From: Lachnospiraceae bacterium
GTDB taxonomy: Bacteria > Bacillota > Clostridia > Lachnospirales > Lachnospiraceae
Reading direction: 5' to 3'
Assembly: GCA_015057425.1 (NCBI GenBank)
Contig: SVEL01000006.1
Coordinates: 62,001 to 126,000 of the forward strand
Length of the DNA stretch: 64,000 nt
Below are positions 1 to 10,297 of this stretch, piece after piece; the stretch's first letter is position 1; every line of letters starts with the position of its first letter. Both the position numbers and the translations under genes were made by a program. Below the pieces are notes generated by a model that did no database searches, was not told the DNA's origin, and saw nothing but the letters and a program-made list of their open reading frames with translations.

Positions 1-444
1 ATGTATATGTATGTACGTAAGCTTGATGATACGAGGGTTATAGATTCGACATCCGGATGGTTTGCACAGTCAGAAAATGATTTTGACAGCAGACATATAT
101 ATTTTAAAGAGAAGAAGCCAACTGTCAAAGGAAAGCCGTTGCTGGTATCAGAATGCGGTGGTTATAAGATGTCGGTAGAGGGACATTTGTACAGCGAAAA
201 GTCCTACGGATACGGTAAGTGTGAGTCATCGGAAGAACTTACCGGTCGTATAGGTAAGATGTATGAACAAATGATTATTCCAGGTATAGAAGAAGGCATA
301 TGCGGATGTATTTATACGCAGCTTAGCGATGTCGAAGATGAGATAAATGGTTTATATACTTACGACAGAGAAGTATGTAAAGTACAGGAAGAAAAGATGC
401 TCAATATAAGAGTTGAAATAGACAAAATAGTAGAAAAAATTTAA
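1..444 (+). CDS. Glycoside hydrolase family 2 protein, C-terminal part (5' end outside window)
   Basis: The frame is open from the first base, so the true start lies upstream and the ATG at position 1 is probably internal. The 147 residues match the end of the GH2 TIM barrel: an (R)KLDDTRVID stretch followed by SGW, a DSRHIYF segment, LLVSECGGY (the region that carries the nucleophile Glu in GH2 enzymes), and [20 protein letters not shown], a very typical GH2 ending. Members hydrolyse beta-galactosides, beta-glucuronides or related sugars; the substrate cannot be told from this fragment. No signal peptide can be judged. The MCP gene begins 16 bases after the stop, which suggests co-transcription. 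Confidence 0.85.
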   Translation: MYMYVRKLDDTRVIDSTSGWFAQSENDFDSRHIYFKEKKPTVKGKPLLVSECGGYKMSVEGHLYSEKSYGYGKCESSEELTGRIGKMYEQMIIPGIEEGICGCIYTQLSDVEDEINGLYTYDREVCKVQEEKMLNIRVEIDKIVEKI

Positions 445-460
445 ATGCAGAGGTGGAAAA

Positions 461-2212
461 ATGGGTAAACAGAAAAAAACAGTGAAAATCAGAAACGTTA
501 AGACAAGAAGAATGAGCATTCAGTTAAAGATATCTTTACCTGTTGCTATTCTTATGATTATTGTGTGTGCAGGCATAGGTGTTCTTTCATACATTCAGGC
601 AGAGACCGGCATGGTTGCTGCAGGTGTTGAACAGGCAGATATGGCGGCAAGTATTGTACTTGAAGCTATAGACGGAAACCTTGTAAAGGAAATCAAGGAA
701 GGTACAGATGATTCTGAAGCATACAAAACAACGCTTGAAGCACTTAGAGCAAAAAGAGAAGTATGTAATATAGCTTATGTTTATACTTTATATGCAGATA
801 ATGGTACGGTATACTATGGTGTTGATGCTGATGAATCAGAAGACCAATGTGTTGCAGGTGAAGAGTTTGAAGTATCATATGATGAACTGGAAGGCGTATT
901 TAACGGCGAAGAATATGTGCAGGATTATATAGATAAGACAGAAGACGGTGAACTCGTTTCTGTGTATAAGCCTATTAAGGACGGTTCAGGTAAGGTTGTT
1001 GCTGTTTTGGGATGTGACTATGATGCTGCAAGTGTTAGCGCCAGACTTGATACTTTGTTATTGACAGTTATTGGTATTACGGTTGCAGCTATAGTGATTG
1101 GACTTGTAATTATTAATTTTATTGTTTCAAGAACATCAAGACAGCTTAGAATAGTAGATACAAAGTTATTTGACCTTGTAAACAGCGAAGGTGACCTTAC
1201 ACAGACACTTGATGTAAGAAGCGGTGATGAAATGGAATTGATTTCTGATAATGTAAATTCCTTGCTTGCATACATCCGTGAGATTATGATTCAGATAGCA
1301 GACAGTTCCAATAAGTTAAATGATTCGTCTAAGAGAGTTTCGGAAGAACTTGCGTCAGCAGATGTAGGTATTACGGATGTTTCTGCAACAATGCAGCAGA
1401 TGAGTGCAGCTATGGAAGAAACAACAGCTTCATTAAATGAAATTAACAGTTCAATTATAGAAATCTACAATTCGATTGAAAGCATTCTTAAGGAAGCTGA
1501 ATCCGGAAGAAACTTTACAGAAGATATTAAGAAGAAGGCTGACAGCACAAGAGAAGATGCTATAAGCAGTAAAGATAATGCAAAAGTTGTAGTTGAAAAG
1601 ATGATTACAAACGTTAATGAAAAGCTTGAACAGTCAAAGAATGTTGAAAAGATTACAGAGCTTACTGCTGATATTATCAATATTGCTGACCAGACAAATC
1701 TCCTTGCACTTAATGCTTCAATCGAAGCTGCAAGAGCAGGTGAATCAGGTAGAGGCTTTGCGGTAGTTGCAAGTGAGATCGGTAAGCTTGCAGAAGATTC
1801 TTCAAGTGTTGCAGCTGCAATTCAGCAGGTAAGTAAAGAAGTTGTAGAAGCAGTTGATGCGTTGGCGACAGAGGCTGAAAATATGCTTGTATTTATGAAT
1901 GAATCTGCTATGAAAGGCTTTGAAAATCTTGTTGAAACAAGTGATGATTACACTAATACGGCAGATGGTATTCATGAATTGATGCAGAAGTTCACAACAT
2001 CGAGTGAAGAACTTAAGAATGCAATGGATGTTATCAAAGAAGGTGTAAATGCTGTAAATATTGCAGTTGAAGAAAGTGCTAAGGGTGTTACAACAGTTAC
2101 TGAAACAACGGTTGACCTTGCAGACAGAGTTTCAGATGTTAAGTTGGAAGCTAATTCTAATATGATTATTGCTGATGACCTTAGCGATGAAGTGCATAAA
2201 TTTAAGTTTTAA
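461..2212 (+). CDS. Methyl-accepting chemotaxis protein
   Basis: A 583-residue transmembrane chemoreceptor that would pass ligand information to CheA/CheW. A basic N-terminus is followed by a membrane segment (about residues 25-47), an extracellular Cache-like sensor region (about 50-190, with the [10 protein letters not shown] pattern), a second membrane segment (about 197-220), a HAMP linker (about 222-275) and the cytoplasmic signalling coiled coil. The highly conserved hairpin tip is present as [20 protein letters not shown] (about 410-430). The ATG is preceded by GAGGTGG. It directly follows the GH2 gene, so sensing of a sugar handled by that enzyme is possible but is only inference. The ligand is unknown. 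Confidence 0.95.
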   Translation: MGKQKKTVKIRNVKTRRMSIQLKISLPVAILMIIVCAGIGVLSYIQAETGMVAAGVEQADMAASIVLEAIDGNLVKEIKEGTDDSEAYKTTLEALRAKREVCNIAYVYTLYADNGTVYYGVDADESEDQCVAGEEFEVSYDELEGVFNGEEYVQDYIDKTEDGELVSVYKPIKDGSGKVVAVLGCDYDAASVSARLDTLLLTVIGITVAAIVIGLVIINFIVSRTSRQLRIVDTKLFDLVNSEGDLTQTLDVRSGDEMELISDNVNSLLAYIREIMIQIADSSNKLNDSSKRVSEELASADVGITDVSATMQQMSAAMEETTASLNEINSSIIEIYNSIESILKEAESGRNFTEDIKKKADSTREDAISSKDNAKVVVEKMITNVNEKLEQSKNVEKITELTADIINIADQTNLLALNASIEAARAGESGRGFAVVASEIGKLAEDSSSVAAAIQQVSKEVVEAVDALATEAENMLVFMNESAMKGFENLVETSDDYTNTADGIHELMQKFTTSSEELKNAMDVIKEGVNAVNIAVEESAKGVTTVTETTVDLADRVSDVKLEANSNMIIADDLSDEVHKFKF

Positions 2213-2250
2213 AATGTAGTTGAAAATTTGTTTTAAAGGTATATAATCTA

Positions 2251-2281
2251 AATGGGTGGGGTGAAATCCCACCCATTTTTA
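2251..2281 (+). terminator. Rho-independent terminator after the MCP gene
   Basis: A perfect 10-bp stem (AATGGGTGGG / CCCACCCATT) with a 7-nt loop ends in a run of T. It lies between the MCP stop and the RBS of the MATE gene. Confidence 0.9.
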
Positions 2282-2295
2282 TCGGAGTAATATAT

Positions 2296-3690
2296 ATGAA
2301 AAACAATAGAGATACGAAACAGAAAAAATATGAAATAAATATGTGCGAAGGTCCGATTTTAAGAAAGTTGTTACTGTTTGCCATTCCACTTGTATGTTCA
2401 GGTGTGTTACAACTTTTGTTTAATGCAGCAGATATAGTTGTAGTTGGTAAATTTGCTGGAGATAAATCTCTTGCGGCAGTTGGAGCGACGTCGTCACTTA
2501 TTAATCTTTTGACTAATATATTTATAGGGCTTTCAATTGGTACCAATATTCTTGTTGCAAAAGAATATGGTGCAAAGAAGGATGATGAACTTAAGAAAAC
2601 AGTTCACACATCTATGCTGTTGAGTATTATCAGCGGTATTGTGCTTACATTGATAGGTGTTTTAGGTGCAGATAAGATTCTTAAACTTATGCACACACCG
2701 TCAGGAGTGTTGCCATTGGCGACATTATACCTTAGAATATATTTCATCGGAATGACATCAATGATGATATATAACTTTGGAAGTGCTATTTTAAGAGCTA
2801 TAGGTGATACAAAAAGGCCATTGTATTATCTCTTAGGTTCAGGTGTCGTAAATGTTATTTTAAATCTCATATTTGTAATAGTATTTGATATGAATGTAGC
2901 AGGTGTTGCACTGGCGACAGCTATTTCCCAAACCATATCAGCAGTACTTGTTGTCAGATGTATTATGAGAGAAGAGGGAGCAATAAGGTTTTATCCTAAG
3001 AAGATGCGAATATATGCAGATAAGCTTTTTATGATACTTAGGGTAGGTATTCCGGCTGGCCTTCAGGGGACGCTTTTTTCCCTATCCAACGTAGTTATAC
3101 AATCGTCTATAAACGGATTTGGAGAAATTGTTGTGGCAGGTAATTCGGCGGCATCAAGTATAGAAGGCTTTGTATATATGGCCATGAATGCCTTTTATCA
3201 GGCGGCAATTTCCTTTACCAGTCAAAATATAGGAGCTGGAAAAGTAGACAGAATTAAGCGTGTTTTCTTTGACGCGGAGATTTGTGTTTCGGTGCTTGGA
3301 CTTATTGGCGGAGGTATACTTGTATTATTTGCCAATCCACTTATTGGGTTCTATACGGAAAGTGAGAGCGTTGTAGAGGCTGGAATTGTCAGATTAAGTA
3401 TAATTGCTACAACATATGCATTTTGTGGAATGATGGATGTTGCGGTAGGAGTATTAAGAGGAATGGGCTATTCTGTTATGCCGATGATAGTTTCACTTAT
3501 AGGCGCATGCGGATTTAGGTTGTTGTGGATAATGACGGTATTTAAAATACCTGCACTTCATTTTATAGATACTATATATATATCATATCCAATATCATGG
3601 ATATTGACTTTTGCAACACATCTTGCCTGCTTCTTTATGGTATATGGAAGAGTGAAAAAACGATATATGTTAAAAGATAATTTACAGTGA
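2296..3690 (+). CDS. MATE family efflux transporter
   Basis: A 464-residue integral membrane protein with about 12 hydrophobic segments in two homologous halves. The opening EGPILRKLLLFAIPLVCSG and the NAADIVVVGKFAGDKSLAAVG segment are characteristic of the MATE family, which exports drugs or metabolites in exchange for Na+ or H+. A second-half counterpart is seen in SSINGFGEIVVAGNSAA. Length is normal for the family. The start follows a GGAG motif 9 bases upstream. It stands alone between two terminators. Substrate cannot be predicted from sequence. Confidence 0.95.
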   Translation: MKNNRDTKQKKYEINMCEGPILRKLLLFAIPLVCSGVLQLLFNAADIVVVGKFAGDKSLAAVGATSSLINLLTNIFIGLSIGTNILVAKEYGAKKDDELKKTVHTSMLLSIISGIVLTLIGVLGADKILKLMHTPSGVLPLATLYLRIYFIGMTSMMIYNFGSAILRAIGDTKRPLYYLLGSGVVNVILNLIFVIVFDMNVAGVALATAISQTISAVLVVRCIMREEGAIRFYPKKMRIYADKLFMILRVGIPAGLQGTLFSLSNVVIQSSINGFGEIVVAGNSAASSIEGFVYMAMNAFYQAAISFTSQNIGAGKVDRIKRVFFDAEICVSVLGLIGGGILVLFANPLIGFYTESESVVEAGIVRLSIIATTYAFCGMMDVAVGVLRGMGYSVMPMIVSLIGACGFRLLWIMTVFKIPALHFIDTIYISYPISWILTFATHLACFFMVYGRVKKRYMLKDNLQ

Positions 3691-3695
3691 TAATT

Positions 3696-3727
3696 AAAGG
3701 GCTTTTGCAAATATGCAAAAGCCCTTT
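3696..3727. terminator. Bidirectional terminator between convergent MATE and GH51 genes
   Basis: Perfect inverted repeat AAAGGGCTTTTGCA / TGCAAAAGCCCTTT with a 4-nt loop, flanked by A- and T-rich tracts, sits between two converging stop codons. It can serve both strands. Confidence 0.88.
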
Positions 3728-3746
3728 GAATTTAGGATGATTAATA

Positions 3747-6425
3747 TTAATCTTGTGGATGGATACGAATTACGGTTACTGAATACTTTGGCACGGTATA
3801 TGTAAATTCTTCTCTTACATCCATAGTAAAGTCTTTTGGATATATGTTTTTAGGATTTGCACCTGTGTTTGAAATCACCTTATTCTTTGCTGACAACTGT
3901 GTAACATCTGCAATCGGATTCATATTATCGAAGTTACTTATATTAAGGTTTAAAATCTTTTCTACATTACTTACATTAACAAGTTTGATAATTATATCAC
4001 CTGTTTCTTCGTCAAAACTTGATGATTGGAATAAGGTGGTAGAAGGCTCGTATGTATAGTCTATCATTTTAAATTTGTTCATGTAACATTTGATATTGTT
4101 ACCTTCCACAATTATTTTAAGCTTATATGTTTCACCTGTTTTTATGTTTGTTTCAAGTACGGTATCGCTTACCTGATCGGATTTTGCACCATCCGTAACT
4201 ATCTGAAGGCAGGATACTGTATTGCCCCAACCACCTAAATTCCAGAAGATGAAATTGTTTTCATCGGTTACGGCTATAGGAATAAGGAAACCTTCATCGC
4301 CGCTGACTTTTGTTGCTTCTAAGGTATATGTATAGTTGCTCCAGGAACTGTCTCCCACAAAAGCTGTATCACCGGTTGTTTCATTTACCGTCGCAGCAGT
4401 GTTTGTCTGTTTCATTACACCGTTTTTTATCTGAAATTTTCCGGCATTAATTGAAAACTTGGACTTGCTTGATGCTTCGTCAAATGTTTCTTCATACAGA
4501 ACTTCATCGGTTTCGTTAGAAACAACTTTAAGATTATCGAAGGTTGCGCTTGTTGACCATGTTCCTATGCCTACTTTACCACTGAGTCCTATATTTCCTT
4601 TTGATGTAAGTTCAAGGTCGGCGTCTAACATTGTCGTTCCGACATTTGTTGCAAAAATCTTCTGAACATAATAATTTGTTGAACCCCACACCTGATTATT
4701 TTTAAACCAGATTAAGTCAGGTGTCCATTGAACGGAAGTGCTGTTTCCAAATAAAGGAGCATAGCATGCCATCTTTACTATATCAGCATTGGCTTCTATA
4801 CCGGTCATATATGCTGCTTCAGCTAAAGCGGCTTCCCAGTTGTTTGATTTGGCAGCGTATTCGCCAAGGAATACGGGAACACTATCGCGTTTATATTTGT
4901 CGTATCTGTGGACATTTTCAAGGAACCAGGAAGGTGTTTGATAATAATGCTCATCTACAAGACCGGCATAGTCAGCACCGTTTTTATTTACTTTGTCCCA
5001 ACCGAATCTATCGCCCGACGCAGGGCCGTTTGCAAGAATAAGTTCTATGTCACCATACATTTCAGGATTATTCTTTGCAGCATCCTCAAATGCTTTTTTG
5101 AAAAGTTCGTAATGTTCAAAATACTCTTCCTGCCACTGTTCGTTTCCGATACCTACATATTTTAAATCAAATGGTTCTTCGTGTCCCATGGCAATTCTTA
5201 CGGCACCCCAAGTTGTGTTTTTGTCGCCACGACAAAATTCTACAAGATCAAGAGCATCCTGTACGTATTGTTTAAATTCGTCACTGTTCACATCGACCAC
5301 TGTGTAATTAGGACTTTGTATAGGACAGGACATGCCTGCATTTACAATAGGAACGCCAAGACAATTAAGGTCTTCACATAATAAGAAGTATTCATAAAAA
5401 CCTACACCATATGTAACATAGTAAGGATTTGAACTTGCTTTATTTAAGTCAGCCCATATGTCAATTCCCTGTTTTCTTGCAGCTACGTCACCTATGGTAG
5501 AATTACCATTTACCACAAATTCTAAACCATTACCGATGGAGTCTTTCCAACTGTATGCTGTTTCAAGAGACTTACCTTCTATAACACATCCACCCGGGAA
5601 TCTGAGAAAGCTTGGGTTAAGAGCTTCAAGGTATTCTACAAGGTCAGCACGTAATCCGTTTTCTCTTCCGTTGTATGTATCCTTAGGAAACAAAGAAATC
5701 ATATCTACGGCTACAGAACCGTTTTCAATCATTACATAACAAGATACACCGGAATTTGATGTTGCAGTAGAAGAAAGAGTTGCTTCGTATTTCCACCAAC
5801 TGTTTTTTATAGAATCAATTGTGGCAGATGCTATTTCTGCTCCTGATTTATCCTTAATTACCACTTTAACAGAACCATTATAACCGTCGAGGGATTTAAG
5901 ATAAACTGAAAGGAGATAATCCTTTCCTTCTTCTACAGCCATACCGTCCAGATAACCGGTGTTGTATATTCCTTCATAATTATCTGAAGTGTTTGTTAAA
6001 ATAGCGTAGTGAGTGTTGTTTTCATTAAGAGCTGTACCATCTTCCGCACCATCAGCTATATCAAAGCTCAGTTTTGATTTATCAGTAACAGTGTAGCCAT
6101 GTTTAGCCCCATTGGTGGCAAGTGAACCATATTCGAAAGAACGGTTCTTAATCATTTCAGCGTAGAGACCACCATCTACTGCATGATTGATATCTTCCAA
6201 AAATAATCCATAAAGAATTTCACTGATATCATAGGAATCGTCCAGGTCACTGATGCTGCCGTTTATGGACAGGTTATATACATCAGGAGTTTTTTCGATG
6301 GTTTCTACAGGTTTTTTTGTGGTTGTTTGTTCTTCCTGTTTTGTCTTGTTGCAAGCTGCTAAGACTGCAACTGTGGAAGAAAGAACAAGTGTAACAGCCA
6401 ACAGTTTAGTTAGTTGTTTTTTCAT
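3747..6425 (-). CDS. Secreted lipoprotein, GH51-type alpha-L-arabinofuranosidase with carbohydrate-binding-like domains
   Basis: An 892-residue extracellular enzyme predicted to release arabinose from arabinoxylan or arabinan. Residues 1-25 are a lipoprotein signal with lipobox LAAC, so it is anchored outside the membrane. The GH51 hallmark LYGLFLEDINHAVDGGLYAE is at about 70-90. A CBM4/9-like beta-sandwich lies at about 110-240 within the early part, then the catalytic barrel: LRFPGGC, the acid/base in GIGNEQW (Glu near 426) and the nucleophile in FLGEYAAK (Glu near 521). A concanavalin-type sandwich (about 630-770) interrupts or follows the barrel, and a beta-sandwich tail ends the protein. 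Its ATG overlaps the upstream stop by one base (TAATG), implying translational coupling. Confidence 0.9.
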   Translation of the reverse strand: MKKQLTKLLAVTLVLSSTVAVLAACNKTKQEEQTTTKKPVETIEKTPDVYNLSINGSISDLDDSYDISEILYGLFLEDINHAVDGGLYAEMIKNRSFEYGSLATNGAKHGYTVTDKSKLSFDIADGAEDGTALNENNTHYAILTNTSDNYEGIYNTGYLDGMAVEEGKDYLLSVYLKSLDGYNGSVKVVIKDKSGAEIASATIDSIKNSWWKYEATLSSTATSNSGVSCYVMIENGSVAVDMISLFPKDTYNGRENGLRADLVEYLEALNPSFLRFPGGCVIEGKSLETAYSWKDSIGNGLEFVVNGNSTIGDVAARKQGIDIWADLNKASSNPYYVTYGVGFYEYFLLCEDLNCLGVPIVNAGMSCPIQSPNYTVVDVNSDEFKQYVQDALDLVEFCRGDKNTTWGAVRIAMGHEEPFDLKYVGIGNEQWQEEYFEHYELFKKAFEDAAKNNPEMYGDIELILANGPASGDRFGWDKVNKNGADYAGLVDEHYYQTPSWFLENVHRYDKYKRDSVPVFLGEYAAKSNNWEAALAEAAYMTGIEANADIVKMACYAPLFGNSTSVQWTPDLIWFKNNQVWGSTNYYVQKIFATNVGTTMLDADLELTSKGNIGLSGKVGIGTWSTSATFDNLKVVSNETDEVLYEETFDEASSKSKFSINAGKFQIKNGVMKQTNTAATVNETTGDTAFVGDSSWSNYTYTLEATKVSGDEGFLIPIAVTDENNFIFWNLGGWGNTVSCLQIVTDGAKSDQVSDTVLETNIKTGETYKLKIIVEGNNIKCYMNKFKMIDYTYEPSTTLFQSSSFDEETGDIIIKLVNVSNVEKILNLNISNFDNMNPIADVTQLSAKNKVISNTGANPKNIYPKDFTMDVREEFTYTVPKYSVTVIRIHPQD

Positions 6426-8239
6426 TATTTTCCTTCCTTTCTTTTTATTGTCAGTTTAAGGTTATTGCTTCTTGCCTTTACCCTTATTCTGTATACATGC
6501 TCTTTGTATGACTTTGAAAGTCTTTTGTCAGTTATAGGGATTTCTTCTATATAACAGTCTTCATAATCTTCTATGACAATTTGAGCTGCATCACCTATAT
6601 ATAGTTTATTGTCAACCCATTGTGGCTTATAATAGGTCATAAAGTTTTCTGTGACACTATGTTCTGCATTATCTCCAAAAATAAACGTATCTTCTAAAGT
6701 AACTGCATCTGTATCTGTTAGGGAAACTTTTCTAAAAAGATTTTTTAAGCCTCCCTTTTTGTCATAAGCATCTGCTATGTCCATAGATATGGAATTAGAA
6801 GTATTTTCAAGTATTTTTGCTTTGTACTCAGGACCGGGCAATTCCATACAACCATTTACTTCAGGTAAGTTGTGATATGATGACTGCATTGTCCATATGG
6901 AATATCTGTCTCCTGAAAATGTTTTTGCAGTATAGCTTTCTACACCCAAATCAATTAATACCGGCAAATCTTTCATATATAAAGTAATACTTCCTGTATC
7001 ATTGTGGTTGTGACTGTCATTGTTATGACCACCTTTTACTGCCAGGCATATATCATCTTTTTTATATATCGCAAGCCCTGTACTTTCATACCATATCTTT
7101 TTAATACAGTTCTTTTTCTTTGCATCTGTATCTATATTTGTTTCTGTATCTGTATTTTTTATATCTGTATTCTTTTTTTCTGTACAAACAGTTTTTTGGT
7201 AGTATTCTCTTATTTCGTTTTCTTTTATTAAGGATATATATCTATATAGTAAATTTATCTCTTCGCTGAGAATATAATCAGAATTATTACAATAGTCTTC
7301 TGCTGCAAAATTCATCAGCTCTGTACTTCCGGTCATTTTTCCAAATAAAAATTCTCTTATGGAGCAAGGTCCCGGATTAGGAGCACAGTCAGCGTAATTT
7401 ATATAGTACGGTCCGCTTACATGAACGTTCATAATATATTCAGAAATATTCTTAAGTTTACATATATTGTCGAAAAAGAACTTTAAATCCTGGTTTTGTG
7501 ACTTTAATAATTCTAAAGATAACCATAAACACAATCCTGCATGTCTATAATACAATGCGCCTTCATCGCAGCAACCGTCTTGACCATAATCATTGAAAAA
7601 ATAAGTAAGACTTTTATATGCTTTTGACAGAATGATGGTTAACATATCTTCCGGTATATCGAGACATATTGCAGCGATAAGGACATTCTGAGTACACCAT
7701 GGTGTCCAATTACATGTTTTGTCTGTACCATTTCCCATCCACCAAACAAAAGAATTGTGGTATGGAATAAGAATTCGTTCCATAACCTCATAGTTTATAC
7801 GTGTAAGAATAATAGGGGAAATCTGCTCAAGGCGTTCCTTTAAAAGAAAATATGCCATTGCCAGTAAAGCTCCGGTTTCACAAGAAAAAAGATCCAGTAC
7901 GGGGCGTGTAACATCGGCATAAGGCTGTCCGCCGAGACCATCACTGTAGGAATTGTGTGGCGGAAGCTGCCAGCCGCTTTCTTCACATAATAAAAACAAG
8001 CCGTCTATAATGCGCTCCGTATAATTGCCTTTATTATCAACTAATTCGGCAAGAATAAAAGTATTTAACATATGACGTCTTTTGAAGTAAATGTCTTCAA
8101 AAGCAACACGATTTCCGTCTTTGTGAAAACGTGAATAGTCAGATGCCAAAATGACAGGATACGGAACTGACATTAAATTATCGGCTTGTGTAATTAACAG
8201 ATTTTTTGTTTGTTCAGATATATTTTCGGAATTAAACAT
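6425..8239 (-). CDS. Heparinase II/III-like protein
   Basis: A 604-residue protein with an all-alpha toroid region (about 1-340, with WWMGNGTDKTCNWTPWC) and a beta-sandwich C-terminal half. The segment GGHNNDSHNHNDTGSITLYM (about residue 405-425) followed by VLIDLGVESYTAKTF matches the heparinase II/III-like domain, where the His/Asn-rich stretch lines the active site. Family members are polysaccharide lyases on uronic-acid polymers. There is no signal peptide, so it would act in the cytosol, perhaps on imported oligosaccharides. It has a GGAGG RBS, starts 13 bases after the preceding gene and is coupled to the GH51 gene. Exact lyase family and substrate are not resolved. Confidence 0.85.
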   Translation of the reverse strand: MFNSENISEQTKNLLITQADNLMSVPYPVILASDYSRFHKDGNRVAFEDIYFKRRHMLNTFILAELVDNKGNYTERIIDGLFLLCEESGWQLPPHNSYSDGLGGQPYADVTRPVLDLFSCETGALLAMAYFLLKERLEQISPIILTRINYEVMERILIPYHNSFVWWMGNGTDKTCNWTPWCTQNVLIAAICLDIPEDMLTIILSKAYKSLTYFFNDYGQDGCCDEGALYYRHAGLCLWLSLELLKSQNQDLKFFFDNICKLKNISEYIMNVHVSGPYYINYADCAPNPGPCSIREFLFGKMTGSTELMNFAAEDYCNNSDYILSEEINLLYRYISLIKENEIREYYQKTVCTEKKNTDIKNTDTETNIDTDAKKKNCIKKIWYESTGLAIYKKDDICLAVKGGHNNDSHNHNDTGSITLYMKDLPVLIDLGVESYTAKTFSGDRYSIWTMQSSYHNLPEVNGCMELPGPEYKAKILENTSNSISMDIADAYDKKGGLKNLFRKVSLTDTDAVTLEDTFIFGDNAEHSVTENFMTYYKPQWVDNKLYIGDAAQIVIEDYEDCYIEEIPITDKRLSKSYKEHVYRIRVKARSNNLKLTIKRKEGK

Positions 8240-8252
8240 ATGTACCTCCGAA

Positions 8253-8909
8253 TTATTTTATTTCTTCGGCTTTTAAAAACTTCCAAACTTTAACATTTAC
8301 AGGAGTGATAATTGAATCACAGTATTCACATTGCATAGTTCCGAGAGAGGTGATTGGTGCACCGCAGTTAGGACATGTTGTTGAATATGAACTTCCGTCA
8401 CCTGCAATTTCACTATCCTGTATGTATACCATATGAGTGTTATAACGGGTTTGGTTTTTAAGACCGTTTTCCATATATTCTACAGCAGATTGGAAGATAA
8501 CGGTGCAGCTTCCCTTATCCTTGGCATAACGATACATTTCCGTGCGGTGTACCGTAAATGTGTCATAAGTTAAGCTTAAGTGTTTCTTCAGTTCATTTAC
8601 TGCATTGTTTTTAAATTCATACCAGTTAAGCTCAGGAAAATCCTTTTGCAAAATAGGTAAATATACTGATGTCATCGCTGAAACTGACTTAGGCGTTTCA
8701 CGGATTTCGGCATCATTTTCATTTATTATTTCAGATATGTCGCCTACGGTGTTCAATGTTGAAGTAATGGCTGAAGATGCTCTTTTGGCAGCTTTGACAG
8801 ACCTGATAATCATTGTTGTAAAAACAACGAAAATCATAATAGGAACAATTGCAAACATTGCAAAAGAAATAAAAAATTCAAATATCCAGAAAAAATTATA
8901 AAACGGCAT
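8253..8909 (-). CDS. Membrane protein with zinc ribbon, unknown function
   Basis: A 218-residue protein that I cannot name. It has one hydrophobic N-terminal segment (about residues 6-33), a basic cytosolic stretch, a central alpha/beta region of about 100 residues (LPILQKDFPELNWYEF onward) that resembles Tim44-type domains only loosely, and a C-terminal zinc ribbon with two CxxC pairs (CPNCG and CEYC) 13 residues apart. It is the first gene of a minus-strand operon with the lyase and arabinofuranosidase, but it may be an unrelated housekeeping gene. The RBS (AGTGGGA) is weak. Confidence 0.75.
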   Translation of the reverse strand: MPFYNFFWIFEFFISFAMFAIVPIMIFVVFTTMIIRSVKAAKRASSAITSTLNTVGDISEIINENDAEIRETPKSVSAMTSVYLPILQKDFPELNWYEFKNNAVNELKKHLSLTYDTFTVHRTEMYRYAKDKGSCTVIFQSAVEYMENGLKNQTRYNTHMVYIQDSEIAGDGSSYSTTCPNCGAPITSLGTMQCEYCDSIITPVNVKVWKFLKAEEIK

Positions 8910-9040
8910 GACATAGTCCCACTTTCTACTTGAATAATCAAGAACTAATCTGATATAATATCACATTAAGAAAAGTATATCAGTTTTTGATAAAAATCAC
9001 AAGTAAATATATTATAAACATACAACAGAGAGGAATAATT

Positions 9041-10240
9041 ATGTATCCTATAGTAGAGTTGAAAAAAGGTGAAGGAAGATTATTAAAATCAGGCGGAATG
9101 TGGGTATTTGACAATGAGATAGCAGGTATTCACGGTGATTTTGAAAATGGCGGACTTGTAGAAGTGAAAGATGCGGGCGGCTATAGTATGGGTGTTGGTT
9201 TTATTAACACCAATTCTAAGATTACTGTACGACTTATGACAAGAAATGCGTCACAGATTATTGATGATGAATTTCTTAAAATGAGACTTACGGATGCGTG
9301 GAATTACAGAAAAAGCGTGGTGGATACAAGCAGCTGCAGAGTAGTATTTGGTGAGGCTGATTTCCTGCCGGGTATAGTTATAGATAAATTTTCCGATGTA
9401 TTGGTTGTTGAGTCACTTGCTCTTGGCATAGATAAGTTTAAAGTAAGATTGGTAGAACTTTTAAAGGAAATACTTGAGGAAGACGGAATACATATTAAAG
9501 GTGTATATGAAAGAAGTGATGCCAAGGTCAGATTAAATGAAGGTATGGAGCGAATTAAAGGATTTATCGGTGAAGAATTCGATACTAATGTTCCTATCGT
9601 AGAAAACGGCGTAAAATATATGGTTGATGTAAAGGACGGACAGAAAACAGGATTCTTCCTTGATCAGAAGTATAACAGACTGGCAATTCAGAAACTTTGT
9701 AAGGATAAGAGAGTATTGGACTGCTTTACACATACGGGTTCATTTGCATTAAATGCAGGTATTGCGGGTGCAATGGAAGTTATAGGTGTAGATGCATCAG
9801 AGCTTGGCGTTAAGCAGGCAGAACTGAATGCTAAGTTAAACGGACTTGAGAATAATGTAAAGTTTATATGCAGGGATGTATTTGAACTTCTTCCTGAATT
9901 GGAAGAAAAGGGAGAAAAGTTTGATGTGATTATCCTTGACCCGCCGGCGTTTACAAAATCAAGAAGTTCGGTAAAAAATGCTGCTAAAGGCTATAAAGAG
10001 ATTAATTTAAGAGCGATGAAACTTATAAAGGATGGAGGTTTTCTTGCAACTTGCTCATGCTCACATTTTATGACATATGAATTATTTACGGAAACTATTA
10101 ATAATGCTGCGAAAAATGTTCATAAACGTTTGAGACAGGTTGAATACAGAACTCAGGCAGCAGACCATCCGATTCTTTGGGCAGCAGACGAATCTTATTA
10201 TCTTAAGTTTTATATTTTCCAGGTTTGTGATGAAAAATAA
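9041..10240 (+). CDS. rlmI: Class I SAM-dependent rRNA methyltransferase, RlmI-like, with PUA domain
   Basis: About 399 residues. I choose ATG 9041, not the ORF-track start at 8987, because it is preceded by AGAGAGGAA at proper spacing and gives the standard N-terminus. Residues 1-75 form a PUA RNA-binding domain (LLKSGGMWVFDNEI). The methyltransferase domain has GFFLDQKYNR, the SAM-binding CFTHTGSFAL, the catalytic LDPPAF and a CSCSHF segment. RlmI enzymes make 5-methylcytosine in 23S rRNA (C1962 in E. coli). The divergent upstream gene is the zinc-ribbon protein; transcription ends at a strong terminator. The exact target base in this organism is inferred from family only. Confidence 0.88.
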   Translation: MYPIVELKKGEGRLLKSGGMWVFDNEIAGIHGDFENGGLVEVKDAGGYSMGVGFINTNSKITVRLMTRNASQIIDDEFLKMRLTDAWNYRKSVVDTSSCRVVFGEADFLPGIVIDKFSDVLVVESLALGIDKFKVRLVELLKEILEEDGIHIKGVYERSDAKVRLNEGMERIKGFIGEEFDTNVPIVENGVKYMVDVKDGQKTGFFLDQKYNRLAIQKLCKDKRVLDCFTHTGSFALNAGIAGAMEVIGVDASELGVKQAELNAKLNGLENNVKFICRDVFELLPELEEKGEKFDVIILDPPAFTKSRSSVKNAAKGYKEINLRAMKLIKDGGFLATCSCSHFMTYELFTETINNAAKNVHKRLRQVEYRTQAADHPILWAADESYYLKFYIFQVCDEK

Positions 10241-10241
10241 G

Positions 10242-10272
10242 AAGGGTGCACTTTGGAAGTGCACCCTTTTTG
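10242..10272. terminator. Terminator between convergent rlmI-like and GGDEF-EAL genes
   Basis: Perfect 12-bp stem AAGGGTGCACTT / AAGTGCACCCTT with a 3-nt loop, followed by TTT on the plus strand and preceded by A residues, so it may act in both directions. Confidence 0.9.
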
Positions 10273-10297
10273 AATCATAATATGTTTACTAAAGCTT